Shown in pieces: positions 6,517 through 12,787 of a DNA stretch of 12,787 nucleotides. Numbering within the stretch: position 1 is the stretch's first letter; every line of letters begins with the position of its first letter. Below the pieces are notes generated by a model that worked only from the letters and a program-made list of their open reading frames with translations, was not told the origin of the DNA and searched no databases. Location: positions 1 through 12,787 of the forward strand of contig NZ_JBDNRK010000085.1 in assembly GCF_047718555.1 (NCBI RefSeq). The letters are read 5' to 3'. This stretch comes from Clostridium_I sp047718555. Lineage in GTDB: Bacteria > Bacillota > Clostridia > Clostridiales > Clostridiaceae. A program made the translations under genes and the position numbers.

Positions 6517-9500
6517 CTAAGCTATTATTTTCTTAATTCCAAGATGTTTAAGTCTAGACCATAAGCGTTCCATAGTTTTTTCAGGATCTCTATAGAACTC
6601 ACTGGCTCTTATCTTATGAAAAGTCCATCCCACTCTTTCCAGCGTCATTTGACTTTCATGACCCGTTTCCCACTCTTCTAGTCCATTCCATTCTCCATCA
6701 TCACATTCTATCGCAACTCTACTGCTATTTCCTTCCACCACAAAATCAACTTTATAATGCTTTAGATTTACTGCTGGTGTTATATTGTATCCCCTCTTAG
6801 CTATCATTCTAAATACTTCTTTGTGAAAATCACTTTGGAACACATATTCTTCTTTTGCTTTATCTTCCTTAACTACAGAAGGATCAAGGCAATATCTTAA
6901 TAACTTGGTTCTAACACAGTCTGGATTTAAATTTTCTGTATTTATAGAGTAAAATAACCAAAGCTGATTTTTTGCCCTGCTTACTGCTACATTGAATCTT
7001 CTTACATCAACCTCCCTGGTAAGTGCTGTAAATCTCACATTGTCCCCTACCACCATAGACAAAAATATTATATCCCTTTCATCTCCTTGAAATGAATAAG
7101 CATCCCCGCATATAAGTTTCCTGTTCATCATTTCTTTTTCGCCTATTTTTTCTCTTATTAAATTTTCAATAAGCTCTGCCTGTACATCTCCAAGAAGTGA
7201 TATAACTCCCATAGTCATACCTTCGTACCTTCTATCATCACAGCATTTAACTATTTGTTCTGCTAAAGCCTTTGCTTCATTTACATTTATATTCTTTAAT
7301 TTATCTTTTAATCCATCCACTACTTTTACTGCTTTTATTGGCGAACTAAATAATTCTGTTCTTTTAGGGTGTCTTAAAGGTATTATCTCACCGGAATAGC
7401 ATAAATCATTACTAAATCCTATAATATCAGGTAAGCATCTAAAATGTTCTTTTAGCAAAAGTCTATCCGGGAAAACCCTAAGGGCTGTATTGTACAAACT
7501 TGTCTCTAAATCGAACCATTCCCCATGAGGTATACCCTTTAAATATCTATCAATAAGATCATTTACCATATCTTGATCTATACCTACTGCCTGAGGACTT
7601 ATCTGTTTATCATCTCCTACAATTACAGCTCTTTTGGCTCTAAAGAGAGCACAAATGGAAAATATATCACTCTGACTGCTTTCATCAAAGATTACCACAT
7701 CAAAGGGTGTACTGCTATTTAGTTTTATATTTTCAATAACCTTATTTAAGGGCATAATCCATACTGGTATACAGTCCTTGCATATTTCCATTTCTCTTTG
7801 AGCCATGCTCCTGTATTTATCAGTAAACTTACCTTTGCCTCTTCCTATTTTTTTCACTGCCTGAAGCCACGCATAAAGACTTCTTTTCTGAGAATCTGTA
7901 GTATGGTTTATCTGATTATACCAGGATTTTTTAGCTACTAATTCCTTTATTAAAGCCTTTTCTTTTTCTTTTTCTCCCTTTAATAATCTCTCTATAAGTT
8001 CTGGTCTGACCTTATGAACCTTTTCCAACATGCTGCTGAATTGCCTCCATTTCCATGACATATTCAACTCTTTAAAGCTACTTCTATCCTTGCTTTCATA
8101 GAGCTTCATAGAGAGCATAGGTGCTAATTTTTCAAGCTTTCCCATATATAAATTGATTTCCTGTATACTCTTTGATAATTCCTTTAGCCTTATGACTTCT
8201 TTATAACTCTCCTTAATATTTTCTATGTCCATGTTTTCAACAGCATTACCGAGCTGCTGAAACTGTGATACATTGTTACAAAGCTTCTTTATATTGTTTA
8301 TATACACTTTGTCTTTTTTATACTCATTTATATGCTTTAGACTTATTATGCCATTTTTGAGATAAGTATAGGTTTCTTCCTCATACCAATTAATTTTATT
8401 AAGGAAAGCTATTTGTCCTAAAATATTTATAATTTTACTCTTAAAATCCATGTTCCAATCAATAACTCTACCTAAACCCTTTACGCTTTCTTCAAGAACC
8501 ATCATAGAATTAACGCCAAAATCTTTTATCTGAAAAGCTCCATAATCCTTCATGGTGTTATTCCATAAACTCTTAAATTCCTCTTCTAAAGCTAACTTTT
8601 TTATATATATACTTAATATTTCAGCTTCATCTCTTGAAGTTATTGGTTCTGAATCCACAAAGCAATTATTAAATATATACGCATATTCATTGTGCATTAC
8701 CTTAAAGACTTTAGTTATTTTACCTCTTGCCCTAATAATATCGTATATATATTGAAAATCCAATTTAAACTTATTAAAATCATCTATTTCCGGTACCTGC
8801 ACTTTATGAACTGTAAGTCTTCTTTGAATTTCTGAAAGCTCTGTTACTAAAAAATTACTTCTTATATATAAATGCTTTAATATAGGCCTCACAATTTCAC
8901 TGCTATAATAACATTTCATTACATTATTCAGCCAGGAACCCTCTATCTTTTTCATATTTTTCTCTGCCCTTGATAAAATATCTATAAGTTCCTTATAATT
9001 TATATTTGAATCATAGCTTAATGACCAATCCTTTAAATTATTTTTATATTCCTCATACCTCGAATCTGTCTCTTTAAAACTATCTATTTTTAAGCATATA
9101 TCACTGCAATCAGGAAGTGCTGATAATACATTCATTATGCTATTTACTTTAACTATATCCTCTCTTTCAACAGTATTTAAAAGATACAACAACCGTAAAT
9201 ATTGCTGCTCCGTAAGAGGGCAATTGCTCTCAAGCTTTATATCATCCTCTATCCATGAATATTTTCTTTCATTTAATCTTACCCATTTTGCTATATCCAT
9301 TAATTTGCTTATAGTACCTTGAAACCTTAGCTTTTTATTTTCAATACATTCAGCTTCTTTTAATTTATCATATAAATCCTTCTGCCTATTTTTACAATTT
9401 TCCAATTGTCTTTTAATAGGTATCATTTCTCTTTTTATATTATCCTTATTCATAGCAAGATTTTCTGTAATAACTCTTACTGATTCATCTAATTCTCTAA

Positions 9501-10575
9501 GAGCTTTTGTATCGTCTCCCAAAATACTCATACATAAAGGTTTTATTTCTTCTGGTATATTTTCTGATAAAACTCTTAATGCTCTCCCAGTTTGACTGGT
9601 AATTAAAACCCTCTTTCCATGGGCCAAAAGATGACATATTAAATTTACAATAGTATGACTTTTTCCAGTACCAGGCGGGCCTTGTACAACTACTCCAAAG
9701 TTTTCAGATAATTTTTTAACTATTTCCTTTTGTTCTTCATTACTGGAAAGTGGAAACAAAAGATTTTTCCCAATTTCCTGCCATCTAGCTTTTACCTTTA
9801 AATTTTCCTGTATTTCTTCTGAACTGACTAGGGCCTCTATAGTAGGTGGAACTTCATATCCATTATCTATTGCCTTTAAAATATTAGTCAATTCATTATG
9901 CCACAATCTATGATCAGTCTTTCGTATTATAACTGCTGGAGCATTATAAAATACAGGATATTTATTTGGATTAATATCCTGGGCAGTACATATATCCCTT
10001 TGAATTTCTTCCTGAGGACTTATGTCTGAAGTTAAATAATGTAATATCTTATGTAGTATATTTTCTACAGCTTCCAAATTCCTTAGATCTATAGATGAAT
10101 TTTCCACAGCTTCTTTTATTTCTAATAATTTATCTATATTAGGAATATTTATCCCTGAGAATATATCAAACTCCATATTTATTTTTCTATCATAGGGCCT
10201 TAAAAAGAAAATACCTTTTTCTGCATCAAAGCAAAGCTCCATTTTTGTTGTAAAAATAGGATGTTTAATCTGTTTATCCTCCGTAGTCCAAGCAAGAATA
10301 TAACTTCCCCAAATGATTTCAAAACTTTCTCCACTTTTCTGTACAGAAAGATATAATTGAAAGAACTCATCATACAGTTCCTTATTACTGCTATCAATGT
10401 AAAACCAGTTTTCCTCTTCACCTTGGTTACTTTCCAAATTATTACTAGTTGTATTTAAATCCCCTTGCCAATAAATTTTTTCATATTGATTTATATTTCT
10501 TATTACATCCTCGTCCATATTCTTTATGCTCAATAGATATGAAAACAAATTTTTTACCTTTGTCCTACAATTCAT
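6517..10575 (-). CDS. SF1 helicase with C-terminal PD-(D/E)XK nuclease, putative defence protein
   Basis: This 1352-aa predicted helicase-nuclease has an N-terminal region of about 290 aa that I do not recognise, then Walker A GPPGTGKSHT (about 299-308) and motif Ia TSQTGRA. A largely helical insertion of about 560 aa follows. The second ATPase half holds FDESSQ (about 963-968), VGDDKQ, the motif IV-like LKEHFRC, SFQGDERD (about 1161-1168) and RRFNVAVSRAK, which places it in the Upf1/DNA2-like SF1 group. The last 100 residues contain VDFVVEG (D1277), AIECD (E1290) and LERVGWTFHKIRASEFYRDPE, the Vsr-like/MTES_1575 nuclease pattern. Known defence proteins such as Hhe (DUF4011-helicase-Vsr) share the helicase-plus-Vsr plan, so a phage-defence role is inferred. 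ATG 10575 is chosen because the upstream in-frame GTG (10584) lies inside the ribosome binding site AGAGGTGAT. Confidence 0.88.
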   Translation of the reverse strand: MNCRTKVKNLFSYLLSIKNMDEDVIRNINQYEKIYWQGDLNTTSNNLESNQGEEENWFYIDSSNKELYDEFFQLYLSVQKSGESFEIIWGSYILAWTTEDKQIKHPIFTTKMELCFDAEKGIFFLRPYDRKINMEFDIFSGINIPNIDKLLEIKEAVENSSIDLRNLEAVENILHKILHYLTSDISPQEEIQRDICTAQDINPNKYPVFYNAPAVIIRKTDHRLWHNELTNILKAIDNGYEVPPTIEALVSSEEIQENLKVKARWQEIGKNLLFPLSSNEEQKEIVKKLSENFGVVVQGPPGTGKSHTIVNLICHLLAHGKRVLITSQTGRALRVLSENIPEEIKPLCMSILGDDTKALRELDESVRVITENLAMNKDNIKREMIPIKRQLENCKNRQKDLYDKLKEAECIENKKLRFQGTISKLMDIAKWVRLNERKYSWIEDDIKLESNCPLTEQQYLRLLYLLNTVEREDIVKVNSIMNVLSALPDCSDICLKIDSFKETDSRYEEYKNNLKDWSLSYDSNINYKELIDILSRAEKNMKKIEGSWLNNVMKCYYSSEIVRPILKHLYIRSNFLVTELSEIQRRLTVHKVQVPEIDDFNKFKLDFQYIYDIIRARGKITKVFKVMHNEYAYIFNNCFVDSEPITSRDEAEILSIYIKKLALEEEFKSLWNNTMKDYGAFQIKDFGVNSMMVLEESVKGLGRVIDWNMDFKSKIINILGQIAFLNKINWYEEETYTYLKNGIISLKHINEYKKDKVYINNIKKLCNNVSQFQQLGNAVENMDIENIKESYKEVIRLKELSKSIQEINLYMGKLEKLAPMLSMKLYESKDRSSFKELNMSWKWRQFSSMLEKVHKVRPELIERLLKGEKEKEKALIKELVAKKSWYNQINHTTDSQKRSLYAWLQAVKKIGRGKGKFTDKYRSMAQREMEICKDCIPVWIMPLNKVIENIKLNSSTPFDVVIFDESSQSDIFSICALFRAKRAVIVGDDKQISPQAVGIDQDMVNDLIDRYLKGIPHGEWFDLETSLYNTALRVFPDRLLLKEHFRCLPDIIGFSNDLCYSGEIIPLRHPKRTELFSSPIKAVKVVDGLKDKLKNINVNEAKALAEQIVKCCDDRRYEGMTMGVISLLGDVQAELIENLIREKIGEKEMMNRKLICGDAYSFQGDERDIIFLSMVVGDNVRFTALTREVDVRRFNVAVSRAKNQLWLFYSINTENLNPDCVRTKLLRYCLDPSVVKEDKAKEEYVFQSDFHKEVFRMIAKRGYNITPAVNLKHYKVDFVVEGNSSRVAIECDDGEWNGLEEWETGHESQMTLERVGWTFHKIRASEFYRDPEKTMERLWSRLKHLGIKKIIA

Positions 10576-10617
10576 ATTTATCACCTCTTAAGTTTCTCCT
10601 ATTACCATCTACAAACT

Positions 10618-10647
10618 ATTATACCATATTTTTCTAAATATTTTTGA
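10618..10647 (-). promoter_or_regulatory. Extended -10 promoter for the helicase-nuclease gene
   Basis: The minus strand shows TGGTATAAT, an extended -10 with TATAAT at 10623-10618. The -35 region is poor (TCAAAA at 18-nt spacing). The predicted start near 10611 leaves a leader of about 36 nt with a good ribosome binding site. Confidence 0.65.
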
Positions 10648-10676
10648 TTAAATTTCCTACAAATGTTTCCTTAAAT

Positions 10677-10705
10677 TTCACATAAGATACTTAATTTGAT
10701 ATAAT
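10677..10705 (+). promoter_or_regulatory. Strong sigma-A promoter for the rightward pair
   Basis: TTCACA (10677-10682), a 17-nt spacer and TATAAT (10700-10705) form a near-consensus promoter, with TG one base before the -10. The predicted start near 10712 leaves about 58 nt before the small gene. The -10 is 77 bp from that of the divergent helicase promoter. Confidence 0.8.
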
Positions 10706-10770
10706 TATTGTCGTAAATGAAATATACAAGAAAATATTGGCGGTGACTAAATTTAAAGGAGATGTTGTGT

Positions 10771-11049
10771 ATGACTGATTCAAATAATTTTCATGAATAT
10801 AAAAAAATATTGGAAAAAATGTATCTAAAAATCAAAAAACCCCGCCATATATCCACCTATGATAAAAAAGATTTAGAAAGCATGATTAATAAAATTGATA
10901 ATACGAATCACAACCTTAACACTACCCTATTAACTAGAATAAAAGAAAATTTAAAGAGTTTAAAGTTTACTGGGCCTGAAAAGGATATTGAAAAAAATAA
11001 AAAAGATTTATTGGATGCAGTGTCACAATTGATATCTTGGCTAGGATAA
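10771..11049 (+). CDS. Small hypothetical protein, 92 aa
   Basis: This is a charged, Lys/Asn-rich soluble protein, predicted mostly helical (HEYKKILEKMYLKIKK, DKKDLESMINKI, TRIKENLKSLKF). It has no cysteines, signal peptide or membrane segment. I do not recognise the family. ATG at 10771 is chosen because AAAGGAG lies 9 nt upstream, while the in-frame ATG at 10762 directly abuts the ribosome binding site. A near-consensus promoter precedes it. The CPBP protease gene follows after 48 nt, so the two are likely co-transcribed and may be functionally linked. Confidence 0.8.
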   Translation: MTDSNNFHEYKKILEKMYLKIKKPRHISTYDKKDLESMINKIDNTNHNLNTTLLTRIKENLKSLKFTGPEKDIEKNKKDLLDAVSQLISWLG

Positions 11050-11097
11050 ATTTAATAACAAAATAATTTTAAAATTCACCAAAACAGGAGGTCCTAC

Positions 11098-12012
11098 ATG
11101 TTCAAAAATATTTTTATTAACAAAAATTCTCAGCCAAGAGCTGGCTGGAAAATAGCTATCGTATTTATTTTCTTTATTATACTTACATTCATAGCTCAAA
11201 TAGCTGTTGAGATTGTTTATACTATAATTCAACTCTTATACCATCAGGATTTACTTAAGACTGCCAGCGACCTAAACAAATCATTAACTTTAAGTACTCC
11301 ATTGGGCTTTATATCTACGATTTTACAATGTGCTTGCATGATTCTAAGTATAGTTATCTTTTGGAGAAAATTTGACAAGAAGCCTTTAAGAGACATTGGC
11401 CTGATTAATCTAAAGGATGGCTGTAAAGATCTCATTATAGGCTTAATTTTCGGTGCAGTTACTTTGACCATAGTGTTTTTTATACTGCTTGTTACTGGCA
11501 ATGTAAAGCTTATAGCCCCTTTAAACAGACCTAATTTTAATATATCTGCTTTAACAGGTCTAATATTATTCATTTTCGTAGGTATAAATGAAGAAATGTT
11601 TGCCAGGGGTTACTGCTTTACAGTACTTAAACAGTCCACCAACAAGTGGATAGCCCTAATAGTGTCATCTATTATATTTGCTGCCATGCATTCTCTAAAT
11701 TCAGGCATAAGCTTTCTCAGTTATGTAAATTTATTTTTATTTGCCCTTTTGGCTATGTATATGACAATCAAATCAGGAAATTTATGGCTTTCCATAGGTC
11801 TTCACATAACTTGGAATTATTTTGAAGGAAATGTATTTGGCTTTTTGGTCAGTGGAAATGAAACTAATGGCATATATAATGTAAGAAATACTGCTGATAA
11901 TATAATTAATGGCGGACAATTTGGTCCAGAGGGTGGTCTTATAGTTACCTTAGTACTAATTTTATCCTTTTTATTCATTTGGAAATTTTACAAACGTAAA
12001 ATAATGCAATAG
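11098..12012 (+). CDS. CPBP family intramembrane metalloprotease (CAAX/Abi)
   Basis: This 304-aa polytopic membrane protein has about seven or eight hydrophobic segments. It carries the CPBP (Abi) signature: EEMFAR with E165, E166 and R170 in NEEMFARGY, then FAAMH with H198, then LHITWNYFEG with H236 and N240. These residues form the intramembrane metal site in Rce1-type proteases, so it is probably active. In bacteria, family members serve in bacteriocin self-immunity and membrane-protein cleavage, but the substrate here is unknown. No bacteriocin precursor is recognisable nearby; the 92-aa protein upstream has no leader-like double glycine. ATG at 11098 follows AGGAGGT at 5 nt. The stop codon is inside the terminator stem shared with the convergent gene. 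Confidence 0.93.
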   Translation: MFKNIFINKNSQPRAGWKIAIVFIFFIILTFIAQIAVEIVYTIIQLLYHQDLLKTASDLNKSLTLSTPLGFISTILQCACMILSIVIFWRKFDKKPLRDIGLINLKDGCKDLIIGLIFGAVTLTIVFFILLVTGNVKLIAPLNRPNFNISALTGLILFIFVGINEEMFARGYCFTVLKQSTNKWIALIVSSIIFAAMHSLNSGISFLSYVNLFLFALLAMYMTIKSGNLWLSIGLHITWNYFEGNVFGFLVSGNETNGIYNVRNTADNIINGGQFGPEGGLIVTLVLILSFLFIWKFYKRKIMQ

Positions 12013-12044
12013 AAGGTTTGTCTTATAGACAGCCTCCTTCTATT
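12008..12044. terminator. Bidirectional terminator containing both convergent stop codons
   Basis: The outer stem is AATAGAAGG (12008-12016) with CCTTCTATT (12036-12044), and an inner TGTCT/AGACA stem lies within. The left arm contains the TAG of the CPBP gene (12010-12012); the right arm contains the complement of the TAG of the MobB-like gene (12040-12042). The T-runs are weak (TATTCTATATTTAT on the plus strand), so this is a compact but imperfect terminator. Confidence 0.75.
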
Positions 12045-12627
12045 CTATATTTATACTTAAACATTCCTGTATTTTATTAACCTTTATCTCATCAATTATA
12101 TTTCCAATATTGTCTCTAAAATCTCCTTCTACAATAAAATCAGCTTTATCCACAACTTCACTTGCTGATTTTTTAATGTTTGAATTTTGCGTATTCTTTA
12201 GCATTATAAAGACTCCAGGCTTCACAATATTTCTAAGACTATTTGATTCACATATTATTAAATTGTTTTTAGAGATCTCTGCTAGAAAATACTCTATACC
12301 TTCCTTAATGTGAGCTTTTAATACTTTAAGCCAATATACTCTTTCAGCTCCAGCTGCAAGTAAAAGGGAAGTATCCTTATTACTCTCTGAAATTTTTTCT
12401 TCTATTAATTGAAAATTTTCTTTTATATTAGTACAAACTCCACAACCTTTTCCACCCCTAGGACACTTCCCATTTTTTTCTTCAATGGTAGTTATTTTTA
12501 AGGCTATAATTGGAAATCTATCTTTCCAATTTCTAATTAAACTAGCTGCAAGAGTTGTCTTTCCACTATTACGTCCCGAGGAACCTATTAAAAGCATTTG
12601 TGGAAGATATATAAGTTTATCCGCCAT
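12040..12627 (-). CDS. MobB-like P-loop NTPase, function uncertain
   Basis: This 195-aa cytoplasmic protein has an N-terminal P-loop, GSSGRNSGKTTLAASLI (G15 to about I31), resembling the G-x-S-N-S-GKTT loop of MobB, the GTP-binding adaptor of molybdopterin-guanine dinucleotide synthesis. After the first strands comes a cysteine cluster (CPRGGKGCGVC; Cys55, Cys62, Cys65) that may bind metal and is not typical of MobB. Further signs of a SIMIBI-type fold are LLAAGAERVYWL, NNLIICESNSL and DFIVEGD. ATG at 12627 has AAGGAGTG upstream. No molybdenum-cofactor genes are in the window, so the link to that pathway is only by resemblance. Its upstream region carries a partial copy of the structured leader seen before pepT. 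Confidence 0.8.
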   Translation of the reverse strand: MADKLIYLPQMLLIGSSGRNSGKTTLAASLIRNWKDRFPIIALKITTIEEKNGKCPRGGKGCGVCTNIKENFQLIEEKISESNKDTSLLLAAGAERVYWLKVLKAHIKEGIEYFLAEISKNNLIICESNSLRNIVKPGVFIMLKNTQNSNIKKSASEVVDKADFIVEGDFRDNIGNIIDEIKVNKIQECLSINIE

Positions 12628-12664
12628 AATTTTTTCACTCCTTTATTAAACTTTTATCCAATGA

Positions 12665-12712
12665 CTAACCGCAGCAACACCCAATCATACTTCCTAAAGC
12701 CCTGTAAAGCAT
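12665..12712 (-). CDS. Possible 15-aa leader ORF ending in Cys-Cys-Cys-Gly
   Basis: Between the structured RNA and the MobB-like gene, the minus strand reads MLYRALGSMIGCCCG followed by TAG. Three adjacent cysteine codons next to a stop recall attenuation leader peptides. There is no clear Shine-Dalgarno before the ATG, so translation is doubtful and the run may be chance. Confidence 0.2.
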   Translation of the reverse strand: MLYRALGSMIGCCCG

Positions 12713-12732
12713 TCATACAAAATTACATGGAG

Positions 12733-12787
12733 ATAAACAGAGTTCTTTGTTTCAGGTGGAGTTTTTTTCTCCAGCTGAAACTTAGAA
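12733..12787 (-). promoter_or_regulatory. Partial second copy of the pepT-leader RNA motif
   Basis: Plus-strand ATAAACAGAGTTCTT (12733-12747) is identical to 3201-3215, and CTTAGAA (12781-12787) matches 3235-3241; the window ends there. Between them is a different and longer hairpin, GTTTCAGGTGGAG with CTCCAGCTGAAAC, having 12 of 13 positions paired and a T7 loop. Conserved flanks around a variable stem indicate a structured RNA on the minus strand, 5' of the MobB-like gene by about 105 nt. There is no T-run after the stem on either strand, so it is not a simple terminator. Confidence 0.5.

Noticed and set aside
10200..10421. Minus-strand 73-codon frame overlapping the helicase gene
   Set aside because: It is an alternate-frame shadow of the helicase N-terminal region with no motif.
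12749..12781. Simple intrinsic terminator
   Set aside because: The stem has no following T-run on either strand; the T7 run is in the loop.
1..12787. CRISPR array, tRNA or rRNA genes
   Set aside because: No regularly spaced direct repeats of CRISPR type and no tRNA or rRNA signatures were seen. The only tandem array is the heptamer at 5770-5795.

Overview
The window is low-GC, AT-rich DNA with strong AGGAGG-type ribosome binding sites. Its gene set (a peptidase T, a chemotaxis receptor, a CPBP protease and an IS200/IS605-type tnpB) fits a Clostridium sensu stricto-like Firmicute. The species cannot be fixed from the sequence alone.

Left part (1-1945): an IS605-type element carries an apparently intact tnpB, reading leftward, and only a decayed 3' remnant of tnpA. 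It abuts the 5' end of a half-size TauE/SafE permease gene that has lost its N-terminus. Between that pseudogene and pepT lies a long hairpin whose pairing only works as minus-strand RNA.

Centre left (1946-5530): pepT (tripeptidase) and a methyl-accepting chemotaxis receptor both read leftward. A terminator with a perfect 18-bp stem separates them. pepT has its own promoter and a leader of about 170 nt with ordered hairpins.

Centre (5530-10761): an intergenic inverted-repeat (MITE-like) element with a heptamer tandem repeat is followed by a leftward two-gene unit. That unit encodes a 1352-aa SF1 helicase fused to a C-terminal PD-(D/E)XK (Vsr/MTES_1575-like) nuclease, then a small lipoprotein. 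The helicase-nuclease is the best candidate for an anti-phage function.

Right part (10600-12787): back-to-back promoters separate the helicase unit from a rightward pair, a small helical protein of unknown function and a CPBP (CAAX/Abi) membrane protease. That pair converges on a leftward MobB-like P-loop gene, and one terminator stem contains both stop codons. At the right edge, upstream of the MobB-like gene, is a partial second copy of the structured leader found before pepT: the flanks are identical and the hairpin differs. The two copies suggest a cis-acting RNA family that I could not assign to a known riboswitch class.
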